Source: Mycolicibacterium sp. MU0053
GTDB taxonomy: Bacteria; Actinomycetota; Actinomycetes; Mycobacteriales; Mycobacteriaceae
Direction: 5' to 3'
DNA: 64,000 bases
Assembly: GCF_963378095.1 (NCBI RefSeq)
Contig: NZ_OY726397.1
Location: 744,001-808,000, forward strand
In this document: positions 48,863 to 57,813 of the stretch, in pieces
Layout: each line of letters begins with the position of its first letter
Numbering within the stretch: the first letter of the stretch is position 1
Translations under genes and position numbers: made by a program
Notes under the pieces: generated by a model
Databases searched by the model: none
Told to the model about the DNA's origin: nothing
What the model saw: the letters and a program-made list of their open reading frames with translations, nothing else

Positions 48863-49272
48863 ACCACGCCAACGGGTGGCTGCTGGTCGTGGCGTTCGCG
48901 CTGGGGGTGGTGCTGACCTTCGCGTTCATGATTCGCCGCGTCACCCGGGAGGTGCCGGTGTACGGCCCGCTCGGGCGCGGGCCCGCCGTCGACAGCGCCA
49001 CCACCGCCGCCACTGCCCCGGCGTTCACGCTGGCCGGCACCGGGGATTTCGAGATCGCCGACCTGGAGCCCTACGGCGACGGCTCGGTGCGGCTGGAGCG
49101 GGGCAGCCAGACCGGGCCGCCCGGCTATCCCATCAAGGGCAACGAGGACTCGATGCGCTACCACACCACCGACAGCCCGGCCTATGCGCAGACCATGGCC
49201 GAGGTGTGGTTTTCCGATGAGGAGACCGCCACCAGGGCCGGCTTCGAGCCCTGGCAGCAGAATCAGGAGTAG
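48859..49272 (+). CDS. arfC: ArfC membrane protein
   Basis: 137 aa with an N-terminal membrane helix (GWLLVVAFALGVVLTFAFMI), equivalent to Rv0901 though shorter at the C-terminus. The soluble part contains GYPIKGNEDSMRYHTTDSPAYAQT and a YHTTDSP-type motif seen in other mycobacterial membrane proteins. Its stop is 12 bases from the convergent prrA stop; in other mycobacteria prrB sits at this boundary. Confidence 0.85.
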   Translation: MNHANGWLLVVAFALGVVLTFAFMIRRVTREVPVYGPLGRGPAVDSATTAATAPAFTLAGTGDFEIADLEPYGDGSVRLERGSQTGPPGYPIKGNEDSMRYHTTDSPAYAQTMAEVWFSDEETATRAGFEPWQQNQE

Positions 49273-49284
49273 ACGCCCGACTCA

Positions 49285-49986
49285 TTACTGCGTGCGCAGC
49301 ACGAATCCCACGCCGCGCACGGTGTGCAGCAGTCGCGGCGCGCCGCCGGCCTCCAGCTTGCGACGCAGATAGCCGATGAACACGTCGACGACATTGGTGT
49401 CGGCGGCGAAGTCGTAGCCCCACACCAGTTCGAGCAACTGCGCGCGGGACAGCACCGCGGTCTTGTGCTCGGCCAGCACGGCCAGCAGGTCGAATTCGCG
49501 CTTGGTCAGATCGACGTCGACGCCGTTGACCCGGGCCCGGCGACCCGGGATGTCCACCTCGAGTGGGCCCACCTGAATGGTCTCCGAGGAGAACGTCGCG
49601 GTGGCCCCGCGCCGGCGCAGCAGCGCCTTGACCCGCGCGACCAGCTCGGCCAGCACGAACGGCTTGACCAGATAGTCGTCGGCGCCCGCCTCCAGGCCCG
49701 CGACCCGGTCGTCGACCGAGCTGCGCGCCGACAGCACGCAGACCGGCACGTCGTTGTCCATCGCGCGCAACGCGGTGACCACGCTGACCCCGTCGAGGAT
49801 CGGCATGTTGATGTCGAGCACGATCGCGTCCGGCCGGGTCTCGGTGGCGCTGCGCAGCGCCTCGGCGCCGTCGACGGCGGTCGAGACCTCGAATCCGGAG
49901 AGCCGCAGGCCACGCTCGAGCGATGCCAGCACGTCGGCATCGTCGTCGACGACCAACACCCGGGGGGAACCTGCAGCACTGTCCAT
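49285..49986 (-). CDS. prrA: response regulator PrrA, orphan (prrB not at the locus)
   Basis: 233 aa OmpR-type regulator. The receiver has VVDDD and phosphoacceptor Asp58 ([11 protein letters not shown]), Lys in DDYLVKPF. The C-terminal winged helix shows [35 protein letters not shown]. It matches M. tuberculosis PrrA almost residue for residue as remembered. PrrA is needed for growth and nitrogen/respiratory control. Normally prrB (sensor kinase) follows on the same strand; here the next base after the stop leads straight into arfC, with only 12 bases and no kinase frame. Confidence 0.93.
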   Translation of the reverse strand: MDSAAGSPRVLVVDDDADVLASLERGLRLSGFEVSTAVDGAEALRSATETRPDAIVLDINMPILDGVSVVTALRAMDNDVPVCVLSARSSVDDRVAGLEAGADDYLVKPFVLAELVARVKALLRRRGATATFSSETIQVGPLEVDIPGRRARVNGVDVDLTKREFDLLAVLAEHKTAVLSRAQLLELVWGYDFAADTNVVDVFIGYLRRKLEAGGAPRLLHTVRGVGFVLRTQ

Positions 49987-50194
49987 GGCCCCAATTTTGC
50001 CTGATCATTGCCCGCGATCCGCGCAGGCGCCTTGACCTCAACATTCGTTTGGGTTCTACGGTAGGGGTCATGACCGCGATCCGGGCGCTGCCGCAGCCCG
50101 CAGGATTTCCGATCGGTGCAGTTCGGAGGCCTGCGCCGGTCCGAAGGGACCGGATCTGTCGGCGGCGCATGGGAGCATCGGAATTCGGGGTCAA

Positions 50195-52165
50195 ATGGCG
50201 ACGTTGATGTCGCGGGGGTCGGGTATTGGTACCAACGCACCCGCACAAAGGAGCGACGAGCCGTTGATTGCACCGCCGCCGCAGCGCATCAGGGGCAGTT
50301 CGGACCTGATACGGCTGCTGCCCTACCTGCTGCCGTATCGGGTCCGCTGGGTCTCGATGGTGGTGGTGGCGCTGATCAGCCTCGTCGCCACCATCTCGAT
50401 CCCGTTGATGACCAAGGCCGTGATCGACGGGCCCATCCGGCAGCAGGATCAGCGCGGCCTGTGGATCTTGGGTACCGCCGCGCTCGCCATCGGAGTCACC
50501 GAGGCGGTGCTGTGGTTCATCCGCCGGTGGCTGACCGCCCGCGCGACGATGGGCGTCGAGGCCGACATCCGCAAGGACCTCTACGCGCGGCTGCAGATCC
50601 TGCCGATGTCGTTCCATGGCCGCTGGCAGTCCGGTCAGTTGCTGTCCCGGGTGATGAACGACCTGGCCACCATCCGCCGGTTCCTGTCCTTCGGTCTGGT
50701 GTTCATGTTGCTCAACGGCCTTCAGATCATCGCGGTGACCGCAATCCTGCTGAGCATGTATTGGCCGCTGGGCGTCGTGGTGATGGTCTCGGTCGTCCCC
50801 ATCACGCTGACGGTGCTGCACTTCGAGCGGCAGTTCACCCGGCTGTCGCGCCAGGCCCAGGACCAGTCCGGGGTGGTCGCCACCCACGTCGAGGAGTCCG
50901 CGCTGGGGATGCGGCTGGTCAAGTCGTTCGGGCGGGAGGACTACGTCTTCGACCGCTTCGACAGCGAGGCCGAGGCGCTCTACCACCTTCAGGTCCGCAA
51001 GGTCGGCGTCTCGGCCCGGTTCTGGACGCTGCTTGAGATCATCCCGAACCTGACGCTGATCGTGGTGCTGGGGTTCGGCGCCTACGCCGCCGGCCACGGC
51101 CTGGTCACGATGGGCACCCTGGTCGCGTTCATCACGATGATGTTGTCGCTGGTGTGGCCGATCGCGTCGCTCGGGTTCCTGCTGTCGATGACGCAGGAGG
51201 CGATGACGGCCTCGAACCGGATCGCGGAGATCTTCGACGCGCCCCGCGAAATCGACGACGGTCCCGTCGCCGGGCCGGCCCGGGGCGGCCGGCTCGAACT
51301 CGTCGACGTCGGGTTCCGCTTCCCGGGCGCCGAGGGCCGGCAATCGCCGTGGGCGCTGCGCCACGTCAACCTCACGGTCGAACCGGGCGAGACCGTCGCG
51401 CTGGTCGGCGCGACCGGGTCCGGCAAGTCGGTGTTGGTGGCGTTGCTGTCCCGGCTCTATGACGTCTCCGAGGGCCGGATCCTGCTCGACGGCACCGACA
51501 TTCGCCAGCTGAGCCTGCCCGCCCTGCGTGCTGCGGTGGCCACGGCGTTCGAGGACCCCACGCTGTTCTCGATGTCGGTGGCCGAGAATCTGCGGTTGGG
51601 GCGCGGCCCCGACAACCCGGCCGGCGATGCGGAGTTGGCCCGCGCGATCGACATCGCCGCCGCCGACTTCGTCTACGATCTGCCGTTCGGCCTGGACACC
51701 CGGATCGGCGAACAGGGCATGAGCCTGTCCGGCGGTCAGCGCCAACGGCTTTCGCTGGCGCGGGCCATTCTGGCCGCGCCCAGCGTGTTGGTGCTCGACG
51801 ACACGCTCTCGGCGTTGGACGTGCACACCGAGGCCGAGGTCACCGAGGCGCTGCGGCGGGTGCTCGGTTCGGTCACCGCGATCGTCGTCGCGAATCGCGC
51901 TTCGACGGTGCTGCTGGCCGACAAGGTGGCCCTGCTCGAGGCGGTGGACGGTGTCGGCACCATCACGCGGACCGGTACCCATGCGGAACTATTGGCCACC
52001 GCGCCGCAATACCGCGACCTGCTCGCCGCCGATGACGAGCTCAACGACGACCTCGAGAACGCCCCCACCTGGGCGACTGACGCGGAGTGGGTTCGGCTGA
52101 ACCACCGGCAGGAGGTGAACGATGCGGGAGACGGTTTGGCGCGGCCGGTTCGACGAGAAGTCTGA
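50195..52165 (+). CDS. heterodimeric ABC exporter subunit 1 (degenerate site)
   Basis: 656 aa half-transporter: six-helix membrane domain (~40-330) plus NBD. Walker A is GATGSGKSV, signature LSGGQRQRL is intact, but Walker B ends VLVLDDTLSALD with Asp instead of the catalytic Glu and the switch His is replaced (VVANRASTV). This is the degenerate-site half of a heterodimeric exporter. ATG 50195 is used; an alternative is 50207. It overlaps subunit 2 by 44 bases and is divergent from prrA with a 208-base gap. Substrate unknown. Confidence 0.9.
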   Translation: MATLMSRGSGIGTNAPAQRSDEPLIAPPPQRIRGSSDLIRLLPYLLPYRVRWVSMVVVALISLVATISIPLMTKAVIDGPIRQQDQRGLWILGTAALAIGVTEAVLWFIRRWLTARATMGVEADIRKDLYARLQILPMSFHGRWQSGQLLSRVMNDLATIRRFLSFGLVFMLLNGLQIIAVTAILLSMYWPLGVVVMVSVVPITLTVLHFERQFTRLSRQAQDQSGVVATHVEESALGMRLVKSFGREDYVFDRFDSEAEALYHLQVRKVGVSARFWTLLEIIPNLTLIVVLGFGAYAAGHGLVTMGTLVAFITMMLSLVWPIASLGFLLSMTQEAMTASNRIAEIFDAPREIDDGPVAGPARGGRLELVDVGFRFPGAEGRQSPWALRHVNLTVEPGETVALVGATGSGKSVLVALLSRLYDVSEGRILLDGTDIRQLSLPALRAAVATAFEDPTLFSMSVAENLRLGRGPDNPAGDAELARAIDIAAADFVYDLPFGLDTRIGEQGMSLSGGQRQRLSLARAILAAPSVLVLDDTLSALDVHTEAEVTEALRRVLGSVTAIVVANRASTVLLADKVALLEAVDGVGTITRTGTHAELLATAPQYRDLLAADDELNDDLENAPTWATDAEWVRLNHRQEVNDAGDGLARPVRREV

Positions 52166-53942
52166 CGACGACTCGCCGATCAACGAGAAGCTGCCGCGCC
52201 GGCGGGAGGCGCGCGCGTTGCTGTTCTCGCTGCTGGCGCCCTTCAAGCTCACGGTGCTACTGCTCGCGGTCATCGTCGTGGTGGAAAACGCCGCGCGGCT
52301 GTCGGTTCCGCTGCTCGTGCAGCGCGGGATCGACCGCGGCATCCCGCCCATCGCCGAGGGCGGTTCGGCGCGCGAACTGGCCATCGTGGTCGCCGCGCTG
52401 GGCGCGGTGGTGTGCACGCAGGCCGTCAGCCGGATGGTGTTCCTGCTGCGCTCCGGCAAGGTCGGCCAGCAGGTGCTGCTCGAGCTGCGCCGCCGGATCT
52501 TCCGCCATTTCAACCGCCTCGACGTGGCCTTCCACGACCGGTACACCTCGGGGCGGGTGGTCAGCCGGTCCACCAACGACATCGATGCCATCCAGGAGTT
52601 GCTGCAGAACGGCTTCGACAGCCTGGTCACTGCGGTGCTGACGCTGTTCGGCACGGCGGCGCTGCTGATCGTCCTCGATTGGCGGCTGGGCCTGATGTGT
52701 CTGGTGGCGTTCCCGATCCTGGTGCTGCTGGCGGCCTGGTTTCGCACCGAATCCGCCAAGACCTACCGCGAGGTGCGCGACAGCGCCGCGTTGGTGATCG
52801 TGCAGTTCGTCGAGACGATGACGGGCATCAAGGCCGTGCAGGCCTACCGCCGCGAGGCCCGCAACCAGGAGATCTTCGACGACGTCGCAGACCGGTACCG
52901 CGACATCAACGAAAAGACCTTCAAGCTCGTGGCGATCTTCATGCCCGGGGTCAAACTCGTCGGCAACATCACCACCGGGGTGGTGCTGCTCTACGGCGGC
53001 TACCGGGTGCTGCAGGGCGAGATGACCATCGGCGTGCTGACCGCCTTCCTGCTGTACCTGCGGATGTTCTTCGAGCCGATGCAGGAGATCACCCAGTTCT
53101 TCAACACCTTCCAGTCCGCGTCCTCGGCGTTGGAGAAGCTCGCGGGCGTGCTGGCGCAGCGGCCGGCGATCGCCGACCCCGAGCGGCCCGCGGCGCTGCC
53201 GGACGTGCGGGGCGAGGTCACCTTCGAGCGCGTCGAGTTCGAGTACGTGCCGGGCCGCCCGGTGCTGCCCGGCCTGGATCTGCGGGTCCCGGCGGGGCAG
53301 ACGGTCGCGTTGGTGGGGACCACCGGCGCGGGCAAGACGACCATCGCCAAGCTGATCGCCCGGTTCTACGACCCGACCGCCGGTTCGGTCCGCCTGGACG
53401 GCGTCGACCTGCGGGAGCTGGCGCAGGACGAGTTGCGCCGGCACGTCGTGATGGTGACCCAGGAGAACTTCATGTTCTCGGGCACGGTCGCCGACAACAT
53501 CCGGTTCGGCCGACCGGACGCCACGGCCGCCGAGGTGATCGCGGCCGCCGAGGCCGTCGGCGCCGACCGGTTCATCGCGGCACTGCCGGAGGGCTACGAC
53601 ACCGACGTCGCCAAGCGCGGCGGCCGGCTGTCGGCGGGTCAGCGCCAGCTCATCGCGTTCGCCCGGGCGTTCCTCGCCGACCCGGCGGTGCTGATCCTCG
53701 ACGAGGCGACGTCATCGCTGGACATCCCCAGCGAACGGCTGGTGCAACGCGCGCTGCGCACCGTGCTGGCGGACCGGACCGCGCTGGTGATCGCGCACCG
53801 ACTGTCCACCGTCGAGGTCGCCGACCGGGTGCTGGTGCTCGAACACGGCCGGATCCTCGAGGACGGCCCGCCCGCGGAACTCATTCGCGGCGACGGGCAT
53901 TACGCGGCGTTGCACGACGCCTGGGTGCGATCCCTGGCCTGA
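52122..53942 (+). CDS. heterodimeric ABC exporter subunit 2 (active site)
   Basis: 606 aa half-transporter. Walker A GTTGAGKTT, Walker B LILDEATSSLD and switch His in IAHRLSTV are canonical. The signature is LSAGQRQLI rather than LSGGQ. Together with subunit 1, the active site uses Walker A/B from this protein and the LSGGQ of the other; the second site is doubly degenerate. It is close to drug or lipid exporters of the BmrC/D, TM287/288 kind by domain logic. Five bases separate it from convergent accD3. Confidence 0.9.
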   Translation: MRETVWRGRFDEKSDDDSPINEKLPRRREARALLFSLLAPFKLTVLLLAVIVVVENAARLSVPLLVQRGIDRGIPPIAEGGSARELAIVVAALGAVVCTQAVSRMVFLLRSGKVGQQVLLELRRRIFRHFNRLDVAFHDRYTSGRVVSRSTNDIDAIQELLQNGFDSLVTAVLTLFGTAALLIVLDWRLGLMCLVAFPILVLLAAWFRTESAKTYREVRDSAALVIVQFVETMTGIKAVQAYRREARNQEIFDDVADRYRDINEKTFKLVAIFMPGVKLVGNITTGVVLLYGGYRVLQGEMTIGVLTAFLLYLRMFFEPMQEITQFFNTFQSASSALEKLAGVLAQRPAIADPERPAALPDVRGEVTFERVEFEYVPGRPVLPGLDLRVPAGQTVALVGTTGAGKTTIAKLIARFYDPTAGSVRLDGVDLRELAQDELRRHVVMVTQENFMFSGTVADNIRFGRPDATAAEVIAAAEAVGADRFIAALPEGYDTDVAKRGGRLSAGQRQLIAFARAFLADPAVLILDEATSSLDIPSERLVQRALRTVLADRTALVIAHRLSTVEVADRVLVLEHGRILEDGPPAELIRGDGHYAALHDAWVRSLA

Positions 53943-53947
53943 GCGGG

Positions 53948-55417
53948 CTACAGGCCCATGCGGCGGTAGCGGTCCAGCCGGGCCGCCAACCGCGCGGCGT
54001 CCACCTGTTCGGACAGCCCCGCCACCTCGACCGCAATCGCGCGGGCAAGGCGCTTGGAGAACTCCACCGGCTCGTCGGCGGCATCCGGTTGCTCCGGCAC
54101 GATCACGTCGACGATCCCGTTGCGCTTCAGATCCGCCGACCGGATCCCTTGGGCGGCAGCGAGTTCCGGCGCGTGGTCGGTGTCGCGGAACACGATCGCG
54201 CTGGCCCCCTCCGGCGGCAGCGGCGCCAGCCAGCCGTGCAGCGCGGCCAACACCCGATCGGCGGGCACCATCGCCAGTGCCGGGCCGCCGCTGCCCTGAC
54301 CCATCAGCACCGACACCGTCGGCACCGGCAGCGTGACCAACTCCGAGAGGCAGCGGGCGATCTCGGCGGCCAGGCCGCCCTGCTCGGCCTCCTGCGACAG
54401 CGCCGGGCCGGCGGTGTCGATGACCAGCACCAGTGGCAGCTGCAGACCGGCGGCCAGTGCCATCCCGCGGCGCGCCTCCCGCAGTGCGGCCGGCCCGACC
54501 AACCCCCCGACCAGGCGCTGCTGGCCCAGCACCACCACGGGCTGCCCGCCGAAGCGCGCCAGCGCCAGCAGCGTCGTCGCGGCCTCCCCGGCGCCGGTGC
54601 CGGACAGCAGCACCCGCGCGGTGGCGCCGTGGCGCAGCAGGTGACCGACACCCGGTCGGTCGGGCCGGCGGGAGGCCTCCACCGATTCCCACGCCGGGAC
54701 GTCGGGGATAGCGGTGTCGGGCAGCGGTTCGGGGGCGTCGCCGGGCGGGTCGGCGACGACCTTCAGGGCCCAGTCCAGGGTCTGACGCAGCCCGTCGAGC
54801 GGCACCACCCCGTCGATCACGCCGTGCTGCCGCAGGTTCTCGGCGGTCTGCACGCCCGGCGGAAACGGTTCACCGTAGAGCTGTTCGTACACGCGGGGGC
54901 CGAGGAAGCCGATCAACGCGCCGGGCTCGGCGACCGTGATGTGCCCCAGGGAGCCCCACGATGCGAACACCCCGCCCGTCGTCGGGTGCCGCAGGTACAC
55001 CAGGTAGGGCAGGTGGGCCTGCTTGTGCAGGGTGACCGCGGCGGCGATCTTGACCATCTGCAGGAACGCAACCGTGCCCTCCTGCATCCGGGTGCCGCCC
55101 GAACTCGGCGAGGCCAGCAGCGGAAGACGCAGCGCGGTGGCCCGCTCGATGGCGGCGGTGATCCGTTCGGCCGCGGCCACCCCGATCGAGCCCGCCAGGA
55201 AGTCGAACTCGCCGGCCACCACGGCGACCCGGCGTCCGAACACCGTGCCCTCGCCGGTCAACACCGACTCGTCGAGGCCGGTCGCGGTTTGGGCGGCGGC
55301 CAACTCGGCGCGGTACGGCTCGGACATCGGGACGGTCACGGGCGGCACATCCCAGCTGACGAACGACCCGGCGTCCAGCACGGCGTCCCGCAACTCCCAC
55401 GCACTGATACGGCTCAC
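53948..55417 (-). CDS. accD3: acyl-CoA carboxylase beta subunit AccD3
   Basis: 489 aa carboxyltransferase with N- and C-terminal crotonase-like halves. Visible: ASPSSGGTRMQEGTVAFLQM and GGVFASWGSLGH (oxyanion-type Gly pairs), then VIDTAGPALSQEAEQGG in the second half. Equivalent to Rv0904c. It lacks an N-terminal zinc finger, as mycobacterial AccD3 does. Role is with an AccA-type biotin subunit encoded elsewhere in acyl-CoA carboxylation. Confidence 0.88.
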   Translation of the reverse strand: MSRISAWELRDAVLDAGSFVSWDVPPVTVPMSEPYRAELAAAQTATGLDESVLTGEGTVFGRRVAVVAGEFDFLAGSIGVAAAERITAAIERATALRLPLLASPSSGGTRMQEGTVAFLQMVKIAAAVTLHKQAHLPYLVYLRHPTTGGVFASWGSLGHITVAEPGALIGFLGPRVYEQLYGEPFPPGVQTAENLRQHGVIDGVVPLDGLRQTLDWALKVVADPPGDAPEPLPDTAIPDVPAWESVEASRRPDRPGVGHLLRHGATARVLLSGTGAGEAATTLLALARFGGQPVVVLGQQRLVGGLVGPAALREARRGMALAAGLQLPLVLVIDTAGPALSQEAEQGGLAAEIARCLSELVTLPVPTVSVLMGQGSGGPALAMVPADRVLAALHGWLAPLPPEGASAIVFRDTDHAPELAAAQGIRSADLKRNGIVDVIVPEQPDAADEPVEFSKRLARAIAVEVAGLSEQVDAARLAARLDRYRRMGL

Positions 55418-55493
55418 GCACCGAGGCTAGCCGGGGATATCTCCAGCGGTCTCTCGGTCCTAGCTGGTCATCGTTTGTTGACGGTTGTCCACA

Positions 55494-55541
55494 GGGAGAG
55501 GCTGGAAGGGCGGCGCGGGTCGATGCTTCGGGAGAGGCTGG
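55494..55541. repeat. 12-bp direct repeats upstream of the HTH gene
   Basis: GGGAGAGGCTGG occurs at 55494-55505 and 55530-55541, exactly 36 bases apart. They are possible binding sites for the HTH protein whose start is 46 bases downstream of the second copy. The intervening DNA contains no gene. Confidence 0.6.
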
Positions 55542-55586
55542 GGATAGGCGTCAACAAGTGATGCCTGCGCGCGAAAGAGGGGCGGC

Positions 55587-55913
55587 GTGGCGACAAGCGA
55601 ACCGTGGTGGCAGAACGATCCGACGATCCAGGCCTTGACCCGTCAGGTCATGGCAGAAATCGAGGAAGCCGCCGCTCGCCCGAGCCGCCCCAAGCCCGAC
55701 CCCGACCAGCCCGACCCGGTGGTCGACGAGTTCTACTCCGGCACGTGCAGACGCGCGCTGGCCGCCGCGCGCGATGGACTCGCCGCGGCGCGGGCCGCCT
55801 ACGACGAGGCGGTCCTCAACGCCAGGACGGCCGGATACTCGTGGAGCGAGATCGGCGCGGTGCTCGGCGTATCCAAGCAGCAGTTGCATCGCCGATTCCG
55901 GGGCCGCAGTTAG
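55587..55913 (+). CDS. small helix-turn-helix protein
   Basis: 108 aa. Residues ~75-105 form an HTH of sigma-70 region-4 or homeodomain-like type (GYSWSEIGAVLGVSKQQLHRRFRG). The N-terminus is acidic/Pro-rich (EEAAARPSRPKPDPDQPDP). No receptor domain, so it acts as a small DNA-binding protein. GTG 55587 has AGAGGGG upstream. Two GGGAGAGGCTGG direct repeats, 36 bases apart, lie in its promoter (55494, 55530). It sits between accD3 and echA6, where the M. tuberculosis order has no gene. Confidence 0.72.
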   Translation: MATSEPWWQNDPTIQALTRQVMAEIEEAAARPSRPKPDPDQPDPVVDEFYSGTCRRALAAARDGLAAARAAYDEAVLNARTAGYSWSEIGAVLGVSKQQLHRRFRGRS

Positions 55914-55922
55914 GGTGGACCC

Positions 55923-56657
55923 ATGATCGGAATCACCCGCGAAGGCAGTGTCATGACCCTCGAGATGCAGCGCGAGGAACGTCGCAACGCACTGAACTGC
56001 GAACTCGTCGACGCACTCCGGGAGGCCGTCGAACACGCCGCCGAGCAGGACATCCGCGCGATCGTGCTGACCGGTGCGGGCCGGGTGTTCAGTTCGGGGG
56101 CCGATCTCACCGACGCCGCGGGGATGGCGGAGAAACTTCCGGACAAGGCGCTGGCCCTGAACCTGGCCATCGACAAGGCGCCGGTCCCGGTCATCGGCGC
56201 CATCAATGGTCCCACCATCGGCGCCGGGGTGATCCTGTCGCTGATCTGCGATCTGCGCGTGGTGGCGCCGGAGGCGTATTTCCAGTTTCCGATCGCCAAG
56301 TACGGGCTGGCCATCGACAACTGGAGCGTCCGCCGCCTGACCTCGCTGGTCGGTGCCGGCCGGGCCCGCGGCATGCTGCTGGCAGCCGAGAAGCTCACCG
56401 CCGACACCGCGTTGCAGACCGGGCTGGCCAACCGGATCGGCACCCTGGCCGACGCGCAGGCCTGGGCCGCCGAGATCGCCGGCTACGCGCCGCTGTCGCT
56501 GCAGCACTCCAAGCGGGTGCTCAACGATGACGGCGCCTATGAGCAGCCGCGGCCCGAGCACAAGGAACTCTTCGACCGCGCGTGGGCAAGCAAGGACGTC
56601 ATCGAGGCCCAGGTGGCGCGCATCGAGAAGCGGCCACCCAACTTCGTCGGCGCCTGA
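55923..56657 (+). CDS. echA6: enoyl-CoA hydratase family protein EchA6
   Basis: 244 aa crotonase-fold protein. Oxyanion residues sit in SSGADLTD and [22 protein letters not shown]. The catalytic Glu pair of true hydratases is not preserved, as expected for EchA6, which binds fatty acyl-CoA and feeds mycolic acid synthesis. It follows the HTH gene by 9 bases and overlaps the next gene by one base. Equivalent to Rv0905. Confidence 0.88.
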   Translation: MIGITREGSVMTLEMQREERRNALNCELVDALREAVEHAAEQDIRAIVLTGAGRVFSSGADLTDAAGMAEKLPDKALALNLAIDKAPVPVIGAINGPTIGAGVILSLICDLRVVAPEAYFQFPIAKYGLAIDNWSVRRLTSLVGAGRARGMLLAAEKLTADTALQTGLANRIGTLADAQAWAAEIAGYAPLSLQHSKRVLNDDGAYEQPRPEHKELFDRAWASKDVIEAQVARIEKRPPNFVGA

Positions 56658-57784
56658 TGCTCTCCTCGACGATCCGGTTGGTCGGCGGCACCGCCGCATT
56701 GGCGACGGGCGGTTGGCTGCTGCGCGCGCTACACGGCGCCCCGTCGGCCCTGGGGGCCGGCGTCGAGGCCATCGCGAAGGTCGCCGACGGCTCACCGAAC
56801 TATCGCGGCGGGGTGTTCCACAACCTGGAACCGGCATCGATGATCAGCCTGAGTCGGCAGGACCAGTGGCGCCTGCTCCATGACCTGTTCGACGACGCCA
56901 CCAAGGGGCCCAAGCAACCGATCCCGGTGATCACCCCGAAGACCGGCGTGCCCGCCGCGGACCTGGCCTTGACCTGGTACGGACACTCCTCGGTGGTCGT
57001 CGAGGTCGACGGCTACCGCATTCTGGCCGACCCGGTGTGGAGTCAGCGTTGTTCGCCGTCGCGCAGCGTCGGCCCGCAGCGGCTGCACCCGGTGCCGGCA
57101 CCGCTGGAAGCGCTGCCCGCCATCGATGCGGTCATCATCAGCCACGACCACTACGACCATCTTGATGTCGATACCGTGAAAAGACTTGTTGAAACCCAGA
57201 ATTCGGTGTTCTACGTACCGCTGGGCATCGGCGCCCACCTGCGTGGGTGGGGCGTTCCCGACCAGCGCATCGTGGAACTGGACTGGGGCCAGTCCGGCGA
57301 ACTCGGCGAGCTGCGGATCGTCTGCACCCCGGCCCGGCACTTCTCCGGACGCTTCCTGACCCGGAACACCACGCTGTGGTCGTCCTGGGCGATCATCGGC
57401 CCGCGGCACCGGGCGTTCTTCGGCGGCGACACCGGCTACACCGCGAGCTTCGCGGAGGTCGGCGACGAGTACGGGCCGTTCGACCTCACGCTGATGCCGG
57501 TCGGGGCCTACCACCCGGGCTGGCCCGACATCCACATGAACCCCGAAGAGGCCGTGCGGGCCCACCGCGATGTCACCGACGCGGGCCGGGGGTTGTTCGT
57601 CCCGATCCACTGGGCCACCTTCCGGCTGGCCCCGCATCCGTGGTCGGAACCCATCGAACGGATGCTCACCGCGGCCACCGAGTCGGCGGTCGCGGCGGCG
57701 GTGCCCCGACCGGGACAGCGCGTCGAGGTCGGCACCGCGACATCACCGCCGTCGATCGACGATGACGCGTGGTGGCGCCTATAG
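56657..57784 (+). CDS. NAPE-PLD-like metallo-hydrolase (Rv0906)
   Basis: 375 aa beta-lactamase-fold phosphodiesterase. Zinc ligands: SHDHYDHLD (residues ~160-168), RHFSGR, FGGDTGYT, then HPGWPDIHMNPEEAVRAH and PIHWATF. A short N-terminal hydrophobic segment suggests membrane association. N-acylphosphatidylethanolamine-type substrates are known for relatives, so the real lipid substrate is not fixed. It starts at the echA6 stop (TGATG). Confidence 0.87.
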   Translation: MLSSTIRLVGGTAALATGGWLLRALHGAPSALGAGVEAIAKVADGSPNYRGGVFHNLEPASMISLSRQDQWRLLHDLFDDATKGPKQPIPVITPKTGVPAADLALTWYGHSSVVVEVDGYRILADPVWSQRCSPSRSVGPQRLHPVPAPLEALPAIDAVIISHDHYDHLDVDTVKRLVETQNSVFYVPLGIGAHLRGWGVPDQRIVELDWGQSGELGELRIVCTPARHFSGRFLTRNTTLWSSWAIIGPRHRAFFGGDTGYTASFAEVGDEYGPFDLTLMPVGAYHPGWPDIHMNPEEAVRAHRDVTDAGRGLFVPIHWATFRLAPHPWSEPIERMLTAATESAVAAAVPRPGQRVEVGTATSPPSIDDDAWWRL

Positions 57785-57799
57785 GTCGCGGAAAGCGAC

Positions 57800-57813
57800 T
57801 ACCGTTTGGCGGG
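57800..57813 (+). promoter_or_regulatory. leaderless promoter of the beta-lactamase-like lipoprotein
   Basis: TACCGT (57800-57805) is a -10-like box ending 7 bases before GTG 57813. No ribosome site is present. The transcription start predicted from it is the GTG itself. Confidence 0.4.

Noticed and set aside
49133..51982. 949-residue minus-strand reading frame
   Set aside because: It runs through prrA, the ABC exporter and arfC in other frames. High GC makes long stop-free frames. His/Arg-rich content with no domain shows it is a shadow.
52412..55561. 1049-residue plus-strand frame
   Set aside because: Overlaps ABC subunit 2 and accD3, both with catalytic motifs; composition is Ala/Arg/Gly with no fold.
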